From NCBI GenBank assembly GCA_963614215.1, contig CAVECB010000013.1, positions 1-46,993 on the forward strand: a DNA stretch of 46,993 bases, written 5' to 3'. Made by a program: the position numbers and the translations under genes. Shown here piece by piece: positions 16,593-24,716 of the stretch (positions are counted from its first letter, which is position 1; each line of letters opens with the position of its first letter). Under the pieces are notes generated by a model that was not told the DNA's origin, searched no databases, and saw nothing but the letters and a program-made list of their open reading frames with translations. This DNA comes from CAVAWX01 sp963614215 (GTDB lineage Bacteria > Actinomycetota > Coriobacteriia > Coriobacteriales > QAMH01).

Positions 16593-17972
16593 GTGTTGGA
16601 AGCCAGAGCGTTGATTCTCGCGGCGGGCGTCGGCACGCGCATGAAATCCGATAAACCGAAGGTCTTGCACGAGCTGCTGGGAAAGCCGCTGGTGCGCTGG
16701 GTCGTCGACACCTCGTATGCGGCCGGCTGCCAGATGGTGCACGTGGTGGTCGGGCACAAGCGCGAGCGCGTCGAAGCCGTCTTGGATGATTGCACCATAT
16801 CCTTCCAGCCTGAGATGCTCGGCACGGGCAACACGGTCATGTGCGCCGCCGGCGAGCTGGGCGGTTTTTCCGGCACTTTGTTCGTCATGTGCGGCGACAC
16901 TCCGCTCGTGCGACCCGAGACCCTGCGGGCGCTGCGCGAGGCCCACGAGCAGGCGGGCAACGCGGCCACCGTCTTGACCATGCACATGGACGACCCGACC
17001 GGCTACGGGCGCATCGTGCGCGACGAGTCCGGCGCCGTGGCGCGCATCGTCGAGGAAAAGGACTGCGACGAGGCGCAGCGCGCGGTGCAGGAGTGCAATT
17101 CCGGCATCTACTGCTTCGCCGCCGCCGAGCTGCTGGGCCGCCTCGACCAGCTGGATTGCGATAACGCGCAGGGCGAGTACTACCTCACCGACATGCTCGA
17201 GGTCTTGCGCGCGGCCGGCCTGAAAGTGGGCAGCATGGTCGTGGGCGACAACGACGAGTGCCTCGGGGTGAATTCGCGCGTCCAGCTCGCGCAGGCCACG
17301 AAAGTCATGCAGCGGCGCATCAACACCGCGCACATGCTCGCCGGCGTCACCTTTACCGACCCCGAGCTCGTGTGGGTGGGCCCGGATGTGCAGCTTGCGC
17401 CCGATGTGGAGCTGCTGCCCATGACCATGCTTTGCGGCACCACGCGCGTGGACGCGGGCTCGACGATAGGGCCTGCCACCCGCCTGACCGATTGTGTGGT
17501 GGGCGAGGGCTGCAGCGTCGAGGAGACCGTCGGCATCGAGGCCGAGATAGGCGACGGCTGCTCTGTGGGTCCGCGCGCCTACCTGCGCCAGGGCACGAAG
17601 CTGCTGGCCGGGGCGCATGTCGGCACGCACGTCGAGATAAAGAAGTCCGTCATCGGCGAAGGCGCGAAGGTGCCGCACCTGTCGTATGTGGGCGACGCGG
17701 CGGTCGGCGCGCGCAGCAATCTGGGCGCGGGCACCATCACCTGCAACTACGACGGGGTAAACAAAAACCCCACCACCATCGGCGAAGACGCCTTCATCGG
17801 CTCGTCGACCATGCTCGTGGCCCCCGTCTCGGTGGGTGCGGGCGCGGTCATCGGCGCGGCCAGCTGCATCACCAAAGACGTCCCGGACGGCGCGCTGTCG
17901 CTGGAGCGCAACGAGCAGGTCATCAAGGAAAACTGGCGAGAGAGGCACGAGGCGAAGCACTCGGGCAAATGA
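16593..17972 (+). CDS. glmU: Bifunctional GlcNAc-1-P uridyltransferase / GlcN-1-P acetyltransferase
   Basis: A 459-residue cytoplasmic enzyme making UDP-GlcNAc for peptidoglycan. The N-terminal nucleotidyltransferase shows LAAGVGTRMKSDKPKVLH (9-26), YGRIVRDESG and NSGIYCF. From about 255 to the end, hexapeptide repeats form a left-handed beta helix with the acetyltransferase core SYVGDAAVGARSNLGAGT and CNYDGVNKNPT. AAAGGAG at 16583-16589 precedes GTG 16593 by 3 bases and TTG 16596 by 6; either could be the start, differing by one residue. prs follows 12 bases later, the usual glmU-prs pair. Confidence 0.95.
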   Translation: MLEARALILAAGVGTRMKSDKPKVLHELLGKPLVRWVVDTSYAAGCQMVHVVVGHKRERVEAVLDDCTISFQPEMLGTGNTVMCAAGELGGFSGTLFVMCGDTPLVRPETLRALREAHEQAGNAATVLTMHMDDPTGYGRIVRDESGAVARIVEEKDCDEAQRAVQECNSGIYCFAAAELLGRLDQLDCDNAQGEYYLTDMLEVLRAAGLKVGSMVVGDNDECLGVNSRVQLAQATKVMQRRINTAHMLAGVTFTDPELVWVGPDVQLAPDVELLPMTMLCGTTRVDAGSTIGPATRLTDCVVGEGCSVEETVGIEAEIGDGCSVGPRAYLRQGTKLLAGAHVGTHVEIKKSVIGEGAKVPHLSYVGDAAVGARSNLGAGTITCNYDGVNKNPTTIGEDAFIGSSTMLVAPVSVGAGAVIGAASCITKDVPDGALSLERNEQVIKENWRERHEAKHSGK

Positions 17973-17984
17973 GAGGAGCGCACG

Positions 17985-18962
17985 ATGTCGAAGCGGCGTA
18001 GCAAGGCGGCGACCAAGCAACTGCACATTTTCTCGGGAAGCGTCCATCCCGAGTTGGCCTCCGAGGTCGCGGCTCACCTTGGCGTTGAGCTGGGCGACAT
18101 ACGCCTCGAGCGGTTCAGCAACGGCGAGAGCTACGTGCGCTACATGGAGTCGGTGCGCGGCGAGGACGTCTTTCTTGTGCAAAGCGTAAGCGGGCAGGTA
18201 AACGACGCCTTGATGGAGCTGCTGATCATGGTGGACGCCGCCAAGCGCGCGAGCGCGAACCGCATCCACGCCGTGATCACCCACTACGGCTATGCACGCC
18301 AAGACCGCAAGAGCGCCGCGCGCGAACCCATCACCGCAAAACTTGTGGCCGATCTGTTGCAGACGGCCGGCGTCCACGACGTCACCACCATCGACCTGCA
18401 CCAAGGCCAGATCCAGGGGTTCTTCAACGTGCCGGTGAACCACTTGACGGCGCTTAACATCTTTGCCGAGTACTACAAGGCCAAAAAGCTCGACGACGTG
18501 TGCGTGGTCAGTCCGGATGTGGGGCGCGCGAAGGCGGCCAAGAAGCTTTCCGACATGCTGGGCGCGGACCTGGCCATCATGCATAAGGGGCGCCCGCGCC
18601 ACAACGTGGCCGAGATCACGAGCATCATCGGCGACGTCGAGGGCAAGACCTGCATCTTAAACGACGACATGATCGACACGGCCGGCACCATCTGCGCCGG
18701 CATGAAAGTGCTGAAGGACCGCGGCGCGAAGCAGGTGTTCGTGTGCGCGACACATCCGGTGTTTTCTGGCCCGGCGTTCGAGCGCCTGGAGGCGTCGGTG
18801 GCCGACGAGGTGCTGGTGTGCAACACCATCCCCGTGCCTGAAGAGCACCTGCAGGGCAAGATAAAGACCGTCTCGGTCGCGCCGCTGTTTGCGCAGGCCA
18901 TCGAAAACGTCTTTTCCAACGCTTCGGTTTCGAGCCTGTTCGACCCCGATTTCGCGCTGTAA
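17985..18962 (+). CDS. prs: Ribose-phosphate pyrophosphokinase
   Basis: A 325-residue PRPP synthase. It shows the ATP-loop region FSNGESYVR, the flexible-loop HYGYARQDRKSAAREPITAK, the divalent-metal DLHQGQIQGFF, and the PRPP-binding loop NDDMIDTAGTI (about 225-235). GAGGAG lies just before ATG 17985. A basic N-terminal extension of about 10 residues (SKRRSKAATK) precedes the conserved start. It follows glmU by 12 bases, and pth comes 61 bases later, as in many Gram-positives. Confidence 0.96.
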   Translation: MSKRRSKAATKQLHIFSGSVHPELASEVAAHLGVELGDIRLERFSNGESYVRYMESVRGEDVFLVQSVSGQVNDALMELLIMVDAAKRASANRIHAVITHYGYARQDRKSAAREPITAKLVADLLQTAGVHDVTTIDLHQGQIQGFFNVPVNHLTALNIFAEYYKAKKLDDVCVVSPDVGRAKAAKKLSDMLGADLAIMHKGRPRHNVAEITSIIGDVEGKTCILNDDMIDTAGTICAGMKVLKDRGAKQVFVCATHPVFSGPAFERLEASVADEVLVCNTIPVPEEHLQGKIKTVSVAPLFAQAIENVFSNASVSSLFDPDFAL

Positions 18963-19023
18963 AGGGGCGGGGCGGGCCTTCAAGCAGCGGATTTTCGACG
19001 GCACAACCGAGGACGAGGGCGAC

Positions 19024-19587
19024 ATGGCCATCAAGCTTGTGGCGGGGCTGGGAAACCCCGGCGAGGAGTATGCGGGCACGCGGCACAACGCGGGCTTCAT
19101 TGTCGTGGACGCGCTGGCCGAGGCGTTGGGCGCGCGCTACTGGAAAAGCGAGGACGGAGCGGCCGTCGCGTACGTGAAACGCGGCGGCGAGGAGCTGCTT
19201 TTGGCCAAGCCCCAAAGCTATATGAACACATCAGGCGGGCCCATCTCGAAGCTGATGCGCGCGCATCGCATCGAGGCCGGCGAGCTACTGGTGATCCACG
19301 ACGATTTGGACTTGGAGCCGGGGCGCATACGGGTGAAGGTGGGCGGCGGCAACGCCGGGCACAACGGGCTGAAGTCCATCCAGGCGAAGCTGGGTACCAA
19401 CGAGTACGTGCGCGTGCGCGTCGGCATTGGGCACCCGCCAGGGAAAAAGCCCGTGGTCGATTTTGTCTTGCAGCGCCCGAAGGCAAAAGACGCCGAGGAT
19501 TTCGAGGCTGCCTGCGATCTGGCCGCCCGCGCGGCTCTACGCGTGGTAGACGACGGGGCTGTTGCGGCCATGAACGAGTTCAACTAG
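19024..19587 (+). CDS. pth: Peptidyl-tRNA hydrolase
   Basis: A 187-residue enzyme that recycles peptidyl-tRNA. The start at ATG 19024 gives MAIKLVAGLGNPGEEYAGTR; Asn11 and the catalytic His21 (TRHNAGF) are in place. KPQSYMNTSGG, VIHDDLDLEPG and GGGNAGHNGLKSI complete the active-site set. The frame is open for another 45 codons upstream, but those overlap the end of prs and lack a ribosome site. A bidirectional terminator follows at 19614. Confidence 0.95.
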   Translation: MAIKLVAGLGNPGEEYAGTRHNAGFIVVDALAEALGARYWKSEDGAAVAYVKRGGEELLLAKPQSYMNTSGGPISKLMRAHRIEAGELLVIHDDLDLEPGRIRVKVGGGNAGHNGLKSIQAKLGTNEYVRVRVGIGHPPGKKPVVDFVLQRPKAKDAEDFEAACDLAARAALRVVDDGAVAAMNEFN

Positions 19588-19613
19588 CAAGGCGCACAGA
19601 CCCTGCAAAGCAA

Positions 19614-19653
19614 AAAGGCGGCCGCATTGCAGTGTGCGGTCGCCTTTCTTTTT
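19614..19653. terminator. Bidirectional terminator between pth and ferredoxin
   Basis: A 13-bp stem, AAAGGCGGCCGCA (19614-19626) against TGCGGTCGCCTTT (19635-19647) with one G-T pair, has an 8-base loop. It is followed by TTCTTTTT on the plus strand, and runs of A precede it, so it can serve both convergent genes. Confidence 0.85.
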
Positions 19654-19705
19654 GAAACGCGTGATGTGGTGCCGAGGGTCCTAGTCCTCGACGAGCGCCA
19701 AATCT

Positions 19706-19888
19706 TTAGTCCTCGAGCGCCAAAGCCCCCATCGGGCATTCCTCGACGCATTCACCGCATTCGACGCAGGCGTCCTCGTTCACGACTGCCACCGCGTCGC
19801 CGATGATGTCGAGGACGGACTCCGGGCACGCGTCCACGCAGATGCCGCATCCGGAACACTCGTCGCTGTTCACTTCAGGTGCTGCCAT
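19706..19888 (-). CDS. Ferredoxin, 2[4Fe-4S]
   Basis: A 60-residue bacterial dicluster ferredoxin carrying low-potential electrons. Two motifs are present: CSGCGICVDACPE and CVECGECVEECPM. The start is ATG 19888, with AAGGGGAA upstream; a longer frame to 20251 runs through the paaK promoter region and is not credible. Pairing with paaK, although divergent here, recalls clusters where ferredoxin serves 2-oxoacid or indolepyruvate oxidoreductases that make aryl-CoA. Just past the stop, the last codons and stop region are partly repeated. Confidence 0.92.
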   Translation of the reverse strand: MAAPEVNSDECSGCGICVDACPESVLDIIGDAVAVVNEDACVECGECVEECPMGALALED

Positions 19889-19986
19889 ATGGTTCCCCTT
19901 CAAACACATATCCGACGCGCCGCGCGCGCCGCTCTCTTTACCGTCGCGCATGAAAATAACGATAAAGGGGGGGACGCGCAATAGGG

Positions 19987-20044
19987 AACGTGAATTTTCA
20001 GGCGAGCGTTCGGCCAGCACCCCGTACAGGGTGAATTTCACGTT
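19987..20044. promoter_or_regulatory. Inverted repeat between ferredoxin and paaK
   Basis: AACGTGAATTTTC (19987-19999) is mirrored by GAATTTCACGTT (20033-20044), with one base of slippage. The spacer holds a small inner hairpin, CACCC-N6-GGGTG. It lies immediately upstream of a TTGACC/TATCGT promoter for paaK, so it is a plausible operator for the divergent pair. Confidence 0.45.
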
Positions 20045-20062
20045 ACGCCAGCCGCCTGCGCA

Positions 20063-20092
20063 TTGACCACGCCGCACGCATGCGCCTATCGT
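20063..20092 (+). promoter_or_regulatory. Promoter of paaK
   Basis: TTGACC (20063-20068), an 18-base spacer and TATCGT (20087-20092) lie 43 bases before the ATG. Good -35 hexamers are rare in this window, which strengthens the call. Confidence 0.5.
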
Positions 20093-20134
20093 GGGGCACA
20101 CCACCTTCACCACAAGAAAAGGGGATGTGCGTCC

Positions 20135-21373
20135 ATGCAGATGAGCGAGGAGCAGTTCGCCGCGATGAAGCGCCAGCTTTCGCGGGTTATGGCCTTCGAG
20201 GGCAACATGTATCAGGAGAAGTTCGCGGGCATCTCCTGCGACGACATCCAAAGCCAGGCCGATTTCGAGCGCCTCCCCTTCACCGACAAGGCCGACCTGC
20301 GCGCCACCTATCCGCTAGGGCCTGCCTGCGTGCCGGCCGACGACATCGTGCGCATCCACTCCTCGTCGGGGACGACGGGCACGCCGGTGGTCATTCCCTA
20401 TACGGCCCGCGACGTCGACGACTGGGCGACGCAGTTCGCGCGCTGCTACGAGATGGCCGGGCTGACGCGCGCCGACCGCGTGCAGATTACGCCGGGCTAC
20501 GGGCTGTGGACGGCCGGCATTGGTTTTCAGCTGGGCTGCGAGAAGTTCGGCGCGATGGCCATCCCGATGGGGCCGGGCAACACAGACAAGCAGCTGCAGA
20601 TGATGCAGGATTTCGATTCGACGGTGCTGTGTGCCACCTCCAGCTACGCGTTGCTTTTGGCCGAAGAGATTGAGCGCCGTGGCCTGCGCGACAAGATATC
20701 GCTGAAGAAGGGCATCATCGGCTCCGAGCGCTGGAGCCCCAAGATGCGCCGCCGCATCCAGGAGCTTTTGGGCATCGAGCTTTTCGACATATACGGCCTG
20801 ACCGAGGTCTACGGTCCGGGTACGGCCATCAGCTGCACCGACGGCGGGCCTATGCACAGCTGGGACGACTTCAACTACGTCGAAATCATCGACCCCGAGA
20901 CCGGCGAGGTGCTGCCAGACGGGGAGTGGGGCGAGCTTGTCTACACGACGCTGCGCAAGGAGGGCGCGCCGCTCATCCGCTTCCGCACGCACGATTTGAC
21001 GCGCATCCTGCCGGGCGTGTGCGCCTGCGGCTCCCCCTTCACCCGCATCGACCAGATTCAGGGCAGAAGCGACGACATGATGAAGATTCACGGGGTGAAC
21101 GTGTTCCCCAAGCAGATCGAGGAGGTCTTGCAGGGTTTTCCGCAACTGTCGAGCGAGTACCAGATCCGCCTGTCGCACCTGGATTCGCGCGACACCATGC
21201 GCATCTACGTCGAGACCGACGGCACGCAGGACTTCGTCGCGTTGGCCGCCGCGATTGCTCGCGAGGTGAAGGCACGCATCGGCTTTACCCCGCTCGTGAA
21301 AATCGTCGAGGTGGGCGTTTTGCCGCGCAGCGAGAAGAAGACCAAGCGCGTCATCGACGAACGCTACGACTAG
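20135..21373 (+). CDS. Phenylacetate-CoA ligase family protein
   Basis: A 412-residue AMP-forming acyl-CoA ligase of the PaaK type. The nucleotide loop HSSSGTTGTPVVIPYT is at 75-90, the A5 motif is DIYGLTEVYGPG (about 225-236), the hinge region contains RSDDMMKIHGVNVFP, and the C-terminal domain ends EKKTKRVIDERYD. It activates an aryl acetate to its CoA thioester. In anaerobes this often works backward with indolepyruvate ferredoxin oxidoreductase to make ATP from aromatic amino acids; those partner genes are not in view. ATG 20135 follows AAAAGGGG at a rather long spacing; ATG 20141 is a possible alternative. Confidence 0.88.
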   Translation: MQMSEEQFAAMKRQLSRVMAFEGNMYQEKFAGISCDDIQSQADFERLPFTDKADLRATYPLGPACVPADDIVRIHSSSGTTGTPVVIPYTARDVDDWATQFARCYEMAGLTRADRVQITPGYGLWTAGIGFQLGCEKFGAMAIPMGPGNTDKQLQMMQDFDSTVLCATSSYALLLAEEIERRGLRDKISLKKGIIGSERWSPKMRRRIQELLGIELFDIYGLTEVYGPGTAISCTDGGPMHSWDDFNYVEIIDPETGEVLPDGEWGELVYTTLRKEGAPLIRFRTHDLTRILPGVCACGSPFTRIDQIQGRSDDMMKIHGVNVFPKQIEEVLQGFPQLSSEYQIRLSHLDSRDTMRIYVETDGTQDFVALAAAIAREVKARIGFTPLVKIVEVGVLPRSEKKTKRVIDERYD

Positions 21374-21397
21374 GGCCGCACTCGTCGCGCGCTTTGC

Positions 21398-21410
21398 TAT
21401 CATCTGAGCC
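21398..21410 (+). promoter_or_regulatory. -10 box placed for leaderless lysC
   Basis: TATCAT (21398-21403) ends exactly 7 bases before the lysC ATG at 21411. No Shine-Dalgarno site lies between. The predicted transcript begins at the start codon. No strong -35 is visible. Confidence 0.45.
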
Positions 21411-22691
21411 ATGTCACTCGTAGTAGCCAAATTCGGCGGCACCTCCGTCGCCACGCCCGAGCGGATCATGAACGTCGCCAAGCGCGTCGTTGCCCGCAAG
21501 CGCGCCGGCGACCAAATCGTCGTGGTCGTCTCGGCCATGGGCAAATCCACCGACGACTTGATCAAGCTGGCCGCGCAGGTGAGCGACAACCCGCCCGCCC
21601 GCGAGATGGACACGCTTTTGTCCACCGGCGAGATGGTGTCGATGTCGATGCTGGCCATGGCGGTGAACGCCTTGGGCGAGCAGGCCATCAGCCTGAACGG
21701 GCGCCAAATCGGGCTGGTCACCGACGACGTGCACGGCAAGGCCTCCATCCGCGAGATCCACGCCGGGCGCATCACCGACGCACTCGAAGAGGGCAACATC
21801 GTCATCGTGGCCGGTTTTCAGGGCATCGACGCGGCCGGCGACATCACGACGCTAGGGCGCGGCGGCTCGGACACCACGGCGGTGGCCATCGCGGCCGGCA
21901 TCCAGGCCGACGTGTGCGAGATCTATACCGACGTCGAGGGCGTCTACTCGGCCGACCCGCGCGTCGTGCCGCACGCGCGCAAGATAGATACCATCTCCTA
22001 CGAGGAGATGCTCGAGATGGCCGCATCCGGCGCGGGTGTGCTGCACAAACGCAGCGTCGAGTTCGCGCGCAACTTCAACGTCATCGTCAACTGCCGCTCG
22101 TCGTTTAGCGACAACCCCGGCACCATCGTCAAGGAAAAGGACATCGACATGGAAAAGGCCATCGTCTCCGGCGTGGCACACGACCTCTCGGAAGCCAAGC
22201 TCACGCTGCGCGACGTGCCCGACACGACGGGCGTGGCCGCCACGGTATTCGGCGCGATGGCCGACGAGGGGCTGGCCGTGGACATGATCATCCAGAACGT
22301 CTCGGAAAACGGGCACACCGACATTTCCTTCACCACGCCGGTCTCGGACCTGCCTAGGGCGCGCGAGGTCATGAGCCAGCTGGTGCGCGATTTGGGTGCG
22401 CGCGAGCTGATCGTCGCCGACCAGGTGGCGAAAATCTCGATTGTGGGCGCGGGCATGAAGGTGAACTCGGGCGTGGCGGCGCTGATGTTTCGAACGCTGG
22501 CCGACGAGGGCATCAACATCACGATGATTTCGACGTCCGATATCCGCACGAGCGTGGTGATTCCGGCCGACCGCGCCGAGGATGCGGTGCGGCATCTGCA
22601 CACGGCGTTCGGGCTGGACGCGAGCGAGACCTTCGAGGAGACGCAGCTGTCGGCGGCCGAGATTGCGGCCAAGGCCGAGAAGGGGCGCTAG
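21411..22691 (+). CDS. lysC: Aspartate kinase
   Basis: A 426-residue aspartokinase, the first step to Lys, Met, Thr and diaminopimelate. The catalytic domain has KFGGTSVATPERI (7-19), STGEMVSMSML, GRGGSDTTAVA and YTDVEGVYSADPR. Two ACT domains (about 260-426) bind the feedback effector. At residue 247 the segment MEKAIVSGVAHDLSEAKLTL closely resembles the start of the separately translated beta subunit of Corynebacterium LysC, and an AAGGAAAAGG lies 8 bases upstream of that ATG. The main start has no ribosome site but a -10 box 7 bases away, so it is probably leaderless. Confidence 0.95.
   Translation: MSLVVAKFGGTSVATPERIMNVAKRVVARKRAGDQIVVVVSAMGKSTDDLIKLAAQVSDNPPAREMDTLLSTGEMVSMSMLAMAVNALGEQAISLNGRQIGLVTDDVHGKASIREIHAGRITDALEEGNIVIVAGFQGIDAAGDITTLGRGGSDTTAVAIAAGIQADVCEIYTDVEGVYSADPRVVPHARKIDTISYEEMLEMAASGAGVLHKRSVEFARNFNVIVNCRSSFSDNPGTIVKEKDIDMEKAIVSGVAHDLSEAKLTLRDVPDTTGVAATVFGAMADEGLAVDMIIQNVSENGHTDISFTTPVSDLPRAREVMSQLVRDLGARELIVADQVAKISIVGAGMKVNSGVAALMFRTLADEGINITMISTSDIRTSVVIPADRAEDAVRHLHTAFGLDASETFEETQLSAAEIAAKAEKGR
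22149..22691 (+). CDS. Nested in-frame start: aspartate kinase beta subunit
   Basis: An in-frame ATG at 22149 would make a 180-residue protein of the two ACT regulatory domains only. AAGGAAAAGG at 22131-22140 gives a Shine-Dalgarno-like site at 8-base spacing. In Corynebacterium glutamicum and Bacillus, lysC makes such a beta subunit from the same point, and the complex is alpha2beta2. The conserved position and ribosome site support the same here, but translation is not shown. Confidence 0.5.
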   Translation: MEKAIVSGVAHDLSEAKLTLRDVPDTTGVAATVFGAMADEGLAVDMIIQNVSENGHTDISFTTPVSDLPRAREVMSQLVRDLGARELIVADQVAKISIVGAGMKVNSGVAALMFRTLADEGINITMISTSDIRTSVVIPADRAEDAVRHLHTAFGLDASETFEETQLSAAEIAAKAEKGR

Positions 22692-22805
22692 GGGCTGGGC
22701 GGTTGCTGCGCCGGCCGCGGCGGTTGCAGTGGTTGCAGCGGTGTGGCGGTGTGGTGCGGGCCTTGTGTGTGCGGGCGTCTTGGATAGAAGAAGCTGCGGG
22801 AATCT

Positions 22806-24566
22806 ATGGAACGCAAACCGAATATACGCTTGACGCTTGATGAGGGGCTGGCCGTGGCGCGCGACGTGCAGGCAGACGGCAGCTCGGAGACGCTCGCGCA
22901 TCTGCTCGGGGTGCGGCGGGCGTATCTGCTGCGGCGCTCGGTGGATGCGCGGCATCGCGACGACGTGCACTTCATTGTGACGGCAGGCGTGGCCGATGGT
23001 GAAAGGGGCGGCACGTGCGGCGCTTCCGGCGCGTGCGGCGAGGACGGCGGCAATGGGCGCGGTGAGGCAGAGCCCCGCGCGGTCGTGCCCTTCGCGCAGC
23101 GCTCCCTGCCCGATGCCGCGTTTTGGGCGGATGAAGGTGTCGGTGAAGCGGGAAGCGGTGCCGCGTCTTGCGCGGGCATGGCGGAGCGCCCCGTCGTCGT
23201 GGGGGCAGGGCCGGCCGGCCTCTTTGCGGCGTTGGACCTGGCGGAAGCCGGGTGCTGTCCGCTGCTTGTGGAGCGTGGGGCGTGCGTGGACGAGCGCCGC
23301 GCGGACGTGGAGCGCTACCTAGCGACACGAGTGCTCGACACGCAAAGCAACGTGCAGTTCGGCGAGGGCGGCGCCGGTACCTTTAGCGACGGCAAGCTGA
23401 CCTGCGGAAAGAACTCGCCGCTTTCGCGCCGCGTACTGGAAAGCTTCGTCGCGGCCGGCGCCCCGCCCGACATTTTGTGGCAGGCAAAGCCCCACATCGG
23501 TACCGACGTTTTGAGCGGCGTGGTGAAAGAGCTGCGCGCGCGCATCGTCGCCTGCGGGGGAGAGGTGCTGTTTCGCACGCAGCTCGTCGGAATCGAGGCA
23601 GACGGCGGGCAGCTGCGCGCGGCGCTGTTTCGGGATGCGGGCGGTGAAGAGACGCGCGTCGCGTGCAGGCGGCTTGTGTTGGCCTGTGGGCATTCGGCGC
23701 GCGACACCTTCGAGATGCTGCGCGCGGCCGGCGTGGAGCTGGAGCGCAAGCCCTTCAGCATCGGCGTGCGTGTCGAGCATCTGCAACGCGCGATCGACCG
23801 CGCCCAATACGGTGCGGCGGCCGGGCATCCGGCGCTGGGGGCGGCCGACTACAAGCTGCATTGCAAGACGGCTGCCGGGCGCGGCGCCTACACTTTTTGC
23901 ATGTGCCCGGGCGGGACCGTCGTGGCGGCGGCAAGCGAGGAGGGCGGCCTGTGCGTGAACGGCATGTCCGTGCATGCGCGCGACGGTGAAAATGCGAACT
24001 CCGCCCTGCTCGTGGATGTGCGGCCGGAAGATTTTGGCGGGGATGCAGACGACATGCTCGCCGGCGTGGCATTCCAGCGCCGCTGGGAGCAGGCGGCTTT
24101 CGCGGCCGGCGGTGGCGACTGGAGCGCGCCCGTGCAATACGTGAGCGATTTCCTTGCGGCGGCGCGGGGCGAAGGTGCGCGCCGGGGTAAAGGCAAAGGC
24201 GGGGGTAAAGCCGGGCGCAACCGCCGCCCCCGCGCTCGCGTCGAACCGAGCTATCCCCTGGGCGTGCGCGAGGCAGACCTGCGAGCCTGCCTGCCAGCTT
24301 TTGCCGCCGACGGCATCGCCGAGGCACTTTCCACTTTCGGCCGCCGCCTGCGCGGCTTCGACGATGCGGGCGCGGTCCTCACGGGCGTCGAGGCTCGGTC
24401 CAGCTCGCCGGTGCGCGTGCTGCGCGACGCGAATACCTTGCAGTCCCCGAGCATCGCCGGCCTCTACCCTTGTGGCGAGGGCTGCGGATATGCGGGCGGC
24501 ATCATGTCTGCCGCCATGGACGGCATCCGCGTCGCCCGTGCCCTCTCCGCTGCGGGCGAGGGGTGA
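22806..24566 (+). CDS. FAD-dependent oxidoreductase (COG2509 type)
   Basis: A 586-residue flavoprotein of the uncharacterised dehydrogenase family related to BaiN and GidA-like folds. The dinucleotide motif VVVGAGPAGLFAALDLAEAG starts near 129. FGEGGAGTFSDGKL, PHIGTDVL, YTFCMCPGG and the late GEGCGYAGGIMSAAMDG are typical landmarks. The N-terminal 120 residues form a small ferredoxin-like alpha/beta part with a Gly/Cys-rich linker. A basic insertion (about 455-480, RRGKGKGGGKAGRNRR) looks disordered. The substrate is unknown. A GGGTGAAA/TTTCACCC hairpin overlaps the stop. Confidence 0.85.
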   Translation: MERKPNIRLTLDEGLAVARDVQADGSSETLAHLLGVRRAYLLRRSVDARHRDDVHFIVTAGVADGERGGTCGASGACGEDGGNGRGEAEPRAVVPFAQRSLPDAAFWADEGVGEAGSGAASCAGMAERPVVVGAGPAGLFAALDLAEAGCCPLLVERGACVDERRADVERYLATRVLDTQSNVQFGEGGAGTFSDGKLTCGKNSPLSRRVLESFVAAGAPPDILWQAKPHIGTDVLSGVVKELRARIVACGGEVLFRTQLVGIEADGGQLRAALFRDAGGEETRVACRRLVLACGHSARDTFEMLRAAGVELERKPFSIGVRVEHLQRAIDRAQYGAAAGHPALGAADYKLHCKTAAGRGAYTFCMCPGGTVVAAASEEGGLCVNGMSVHARDGENANSALLVDVRPEDFGGDADDMLAGVAFQRRWEQAAFAAGGGDWSAPVQYVSDFLAAARGEGARRGKGKGGGKAGRNRRPRARVEPSYPLGVREADLRACLPAFAADGIAEALSTFGRRLRGFDDAGAVLTGVEARSSSPVRVLRDANTLQSPSIAGLYPCGEGCGYAGGIMSAAMDGIRVARALSAAGEG

Positions 24567-24593
24567 AATCGCCCTCACCCCACCCTTTCACCC
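24561..24593 (+). terminator. Hairpin terminator overlapping the stop codon
   Basis: GGGTGAAA (24561-24568) is exactly complementary to TTTCACCC (24586-24593), with a 17-base loop. The TGA stop lies in the left arm. No T-run follows. The right arm opens a copy of the TTTCACC-CCTGCAA extragenic repeat. Confidence 0.5.
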
Positions 24594-24716
24594 CTGCAAT
24601 GCCCGCCCCCGGGTCATGTGCGCCTTGCGACCCCTCCCTAGACTTCCTTGGCATGAAAGCCCGTACTCGTCGTCGGGTTTTCGGCAGGAACGTTTCCAAG
24701 AGAGAAGGAGAGGTCA

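Noticed and set aside
19889..20251. Longer ferredoxin from an upstream start at 20251
   Set aside because: It would cover the paaK promoter and start, and the added residues have no motif; ATG 19888 has its own ribosome site.
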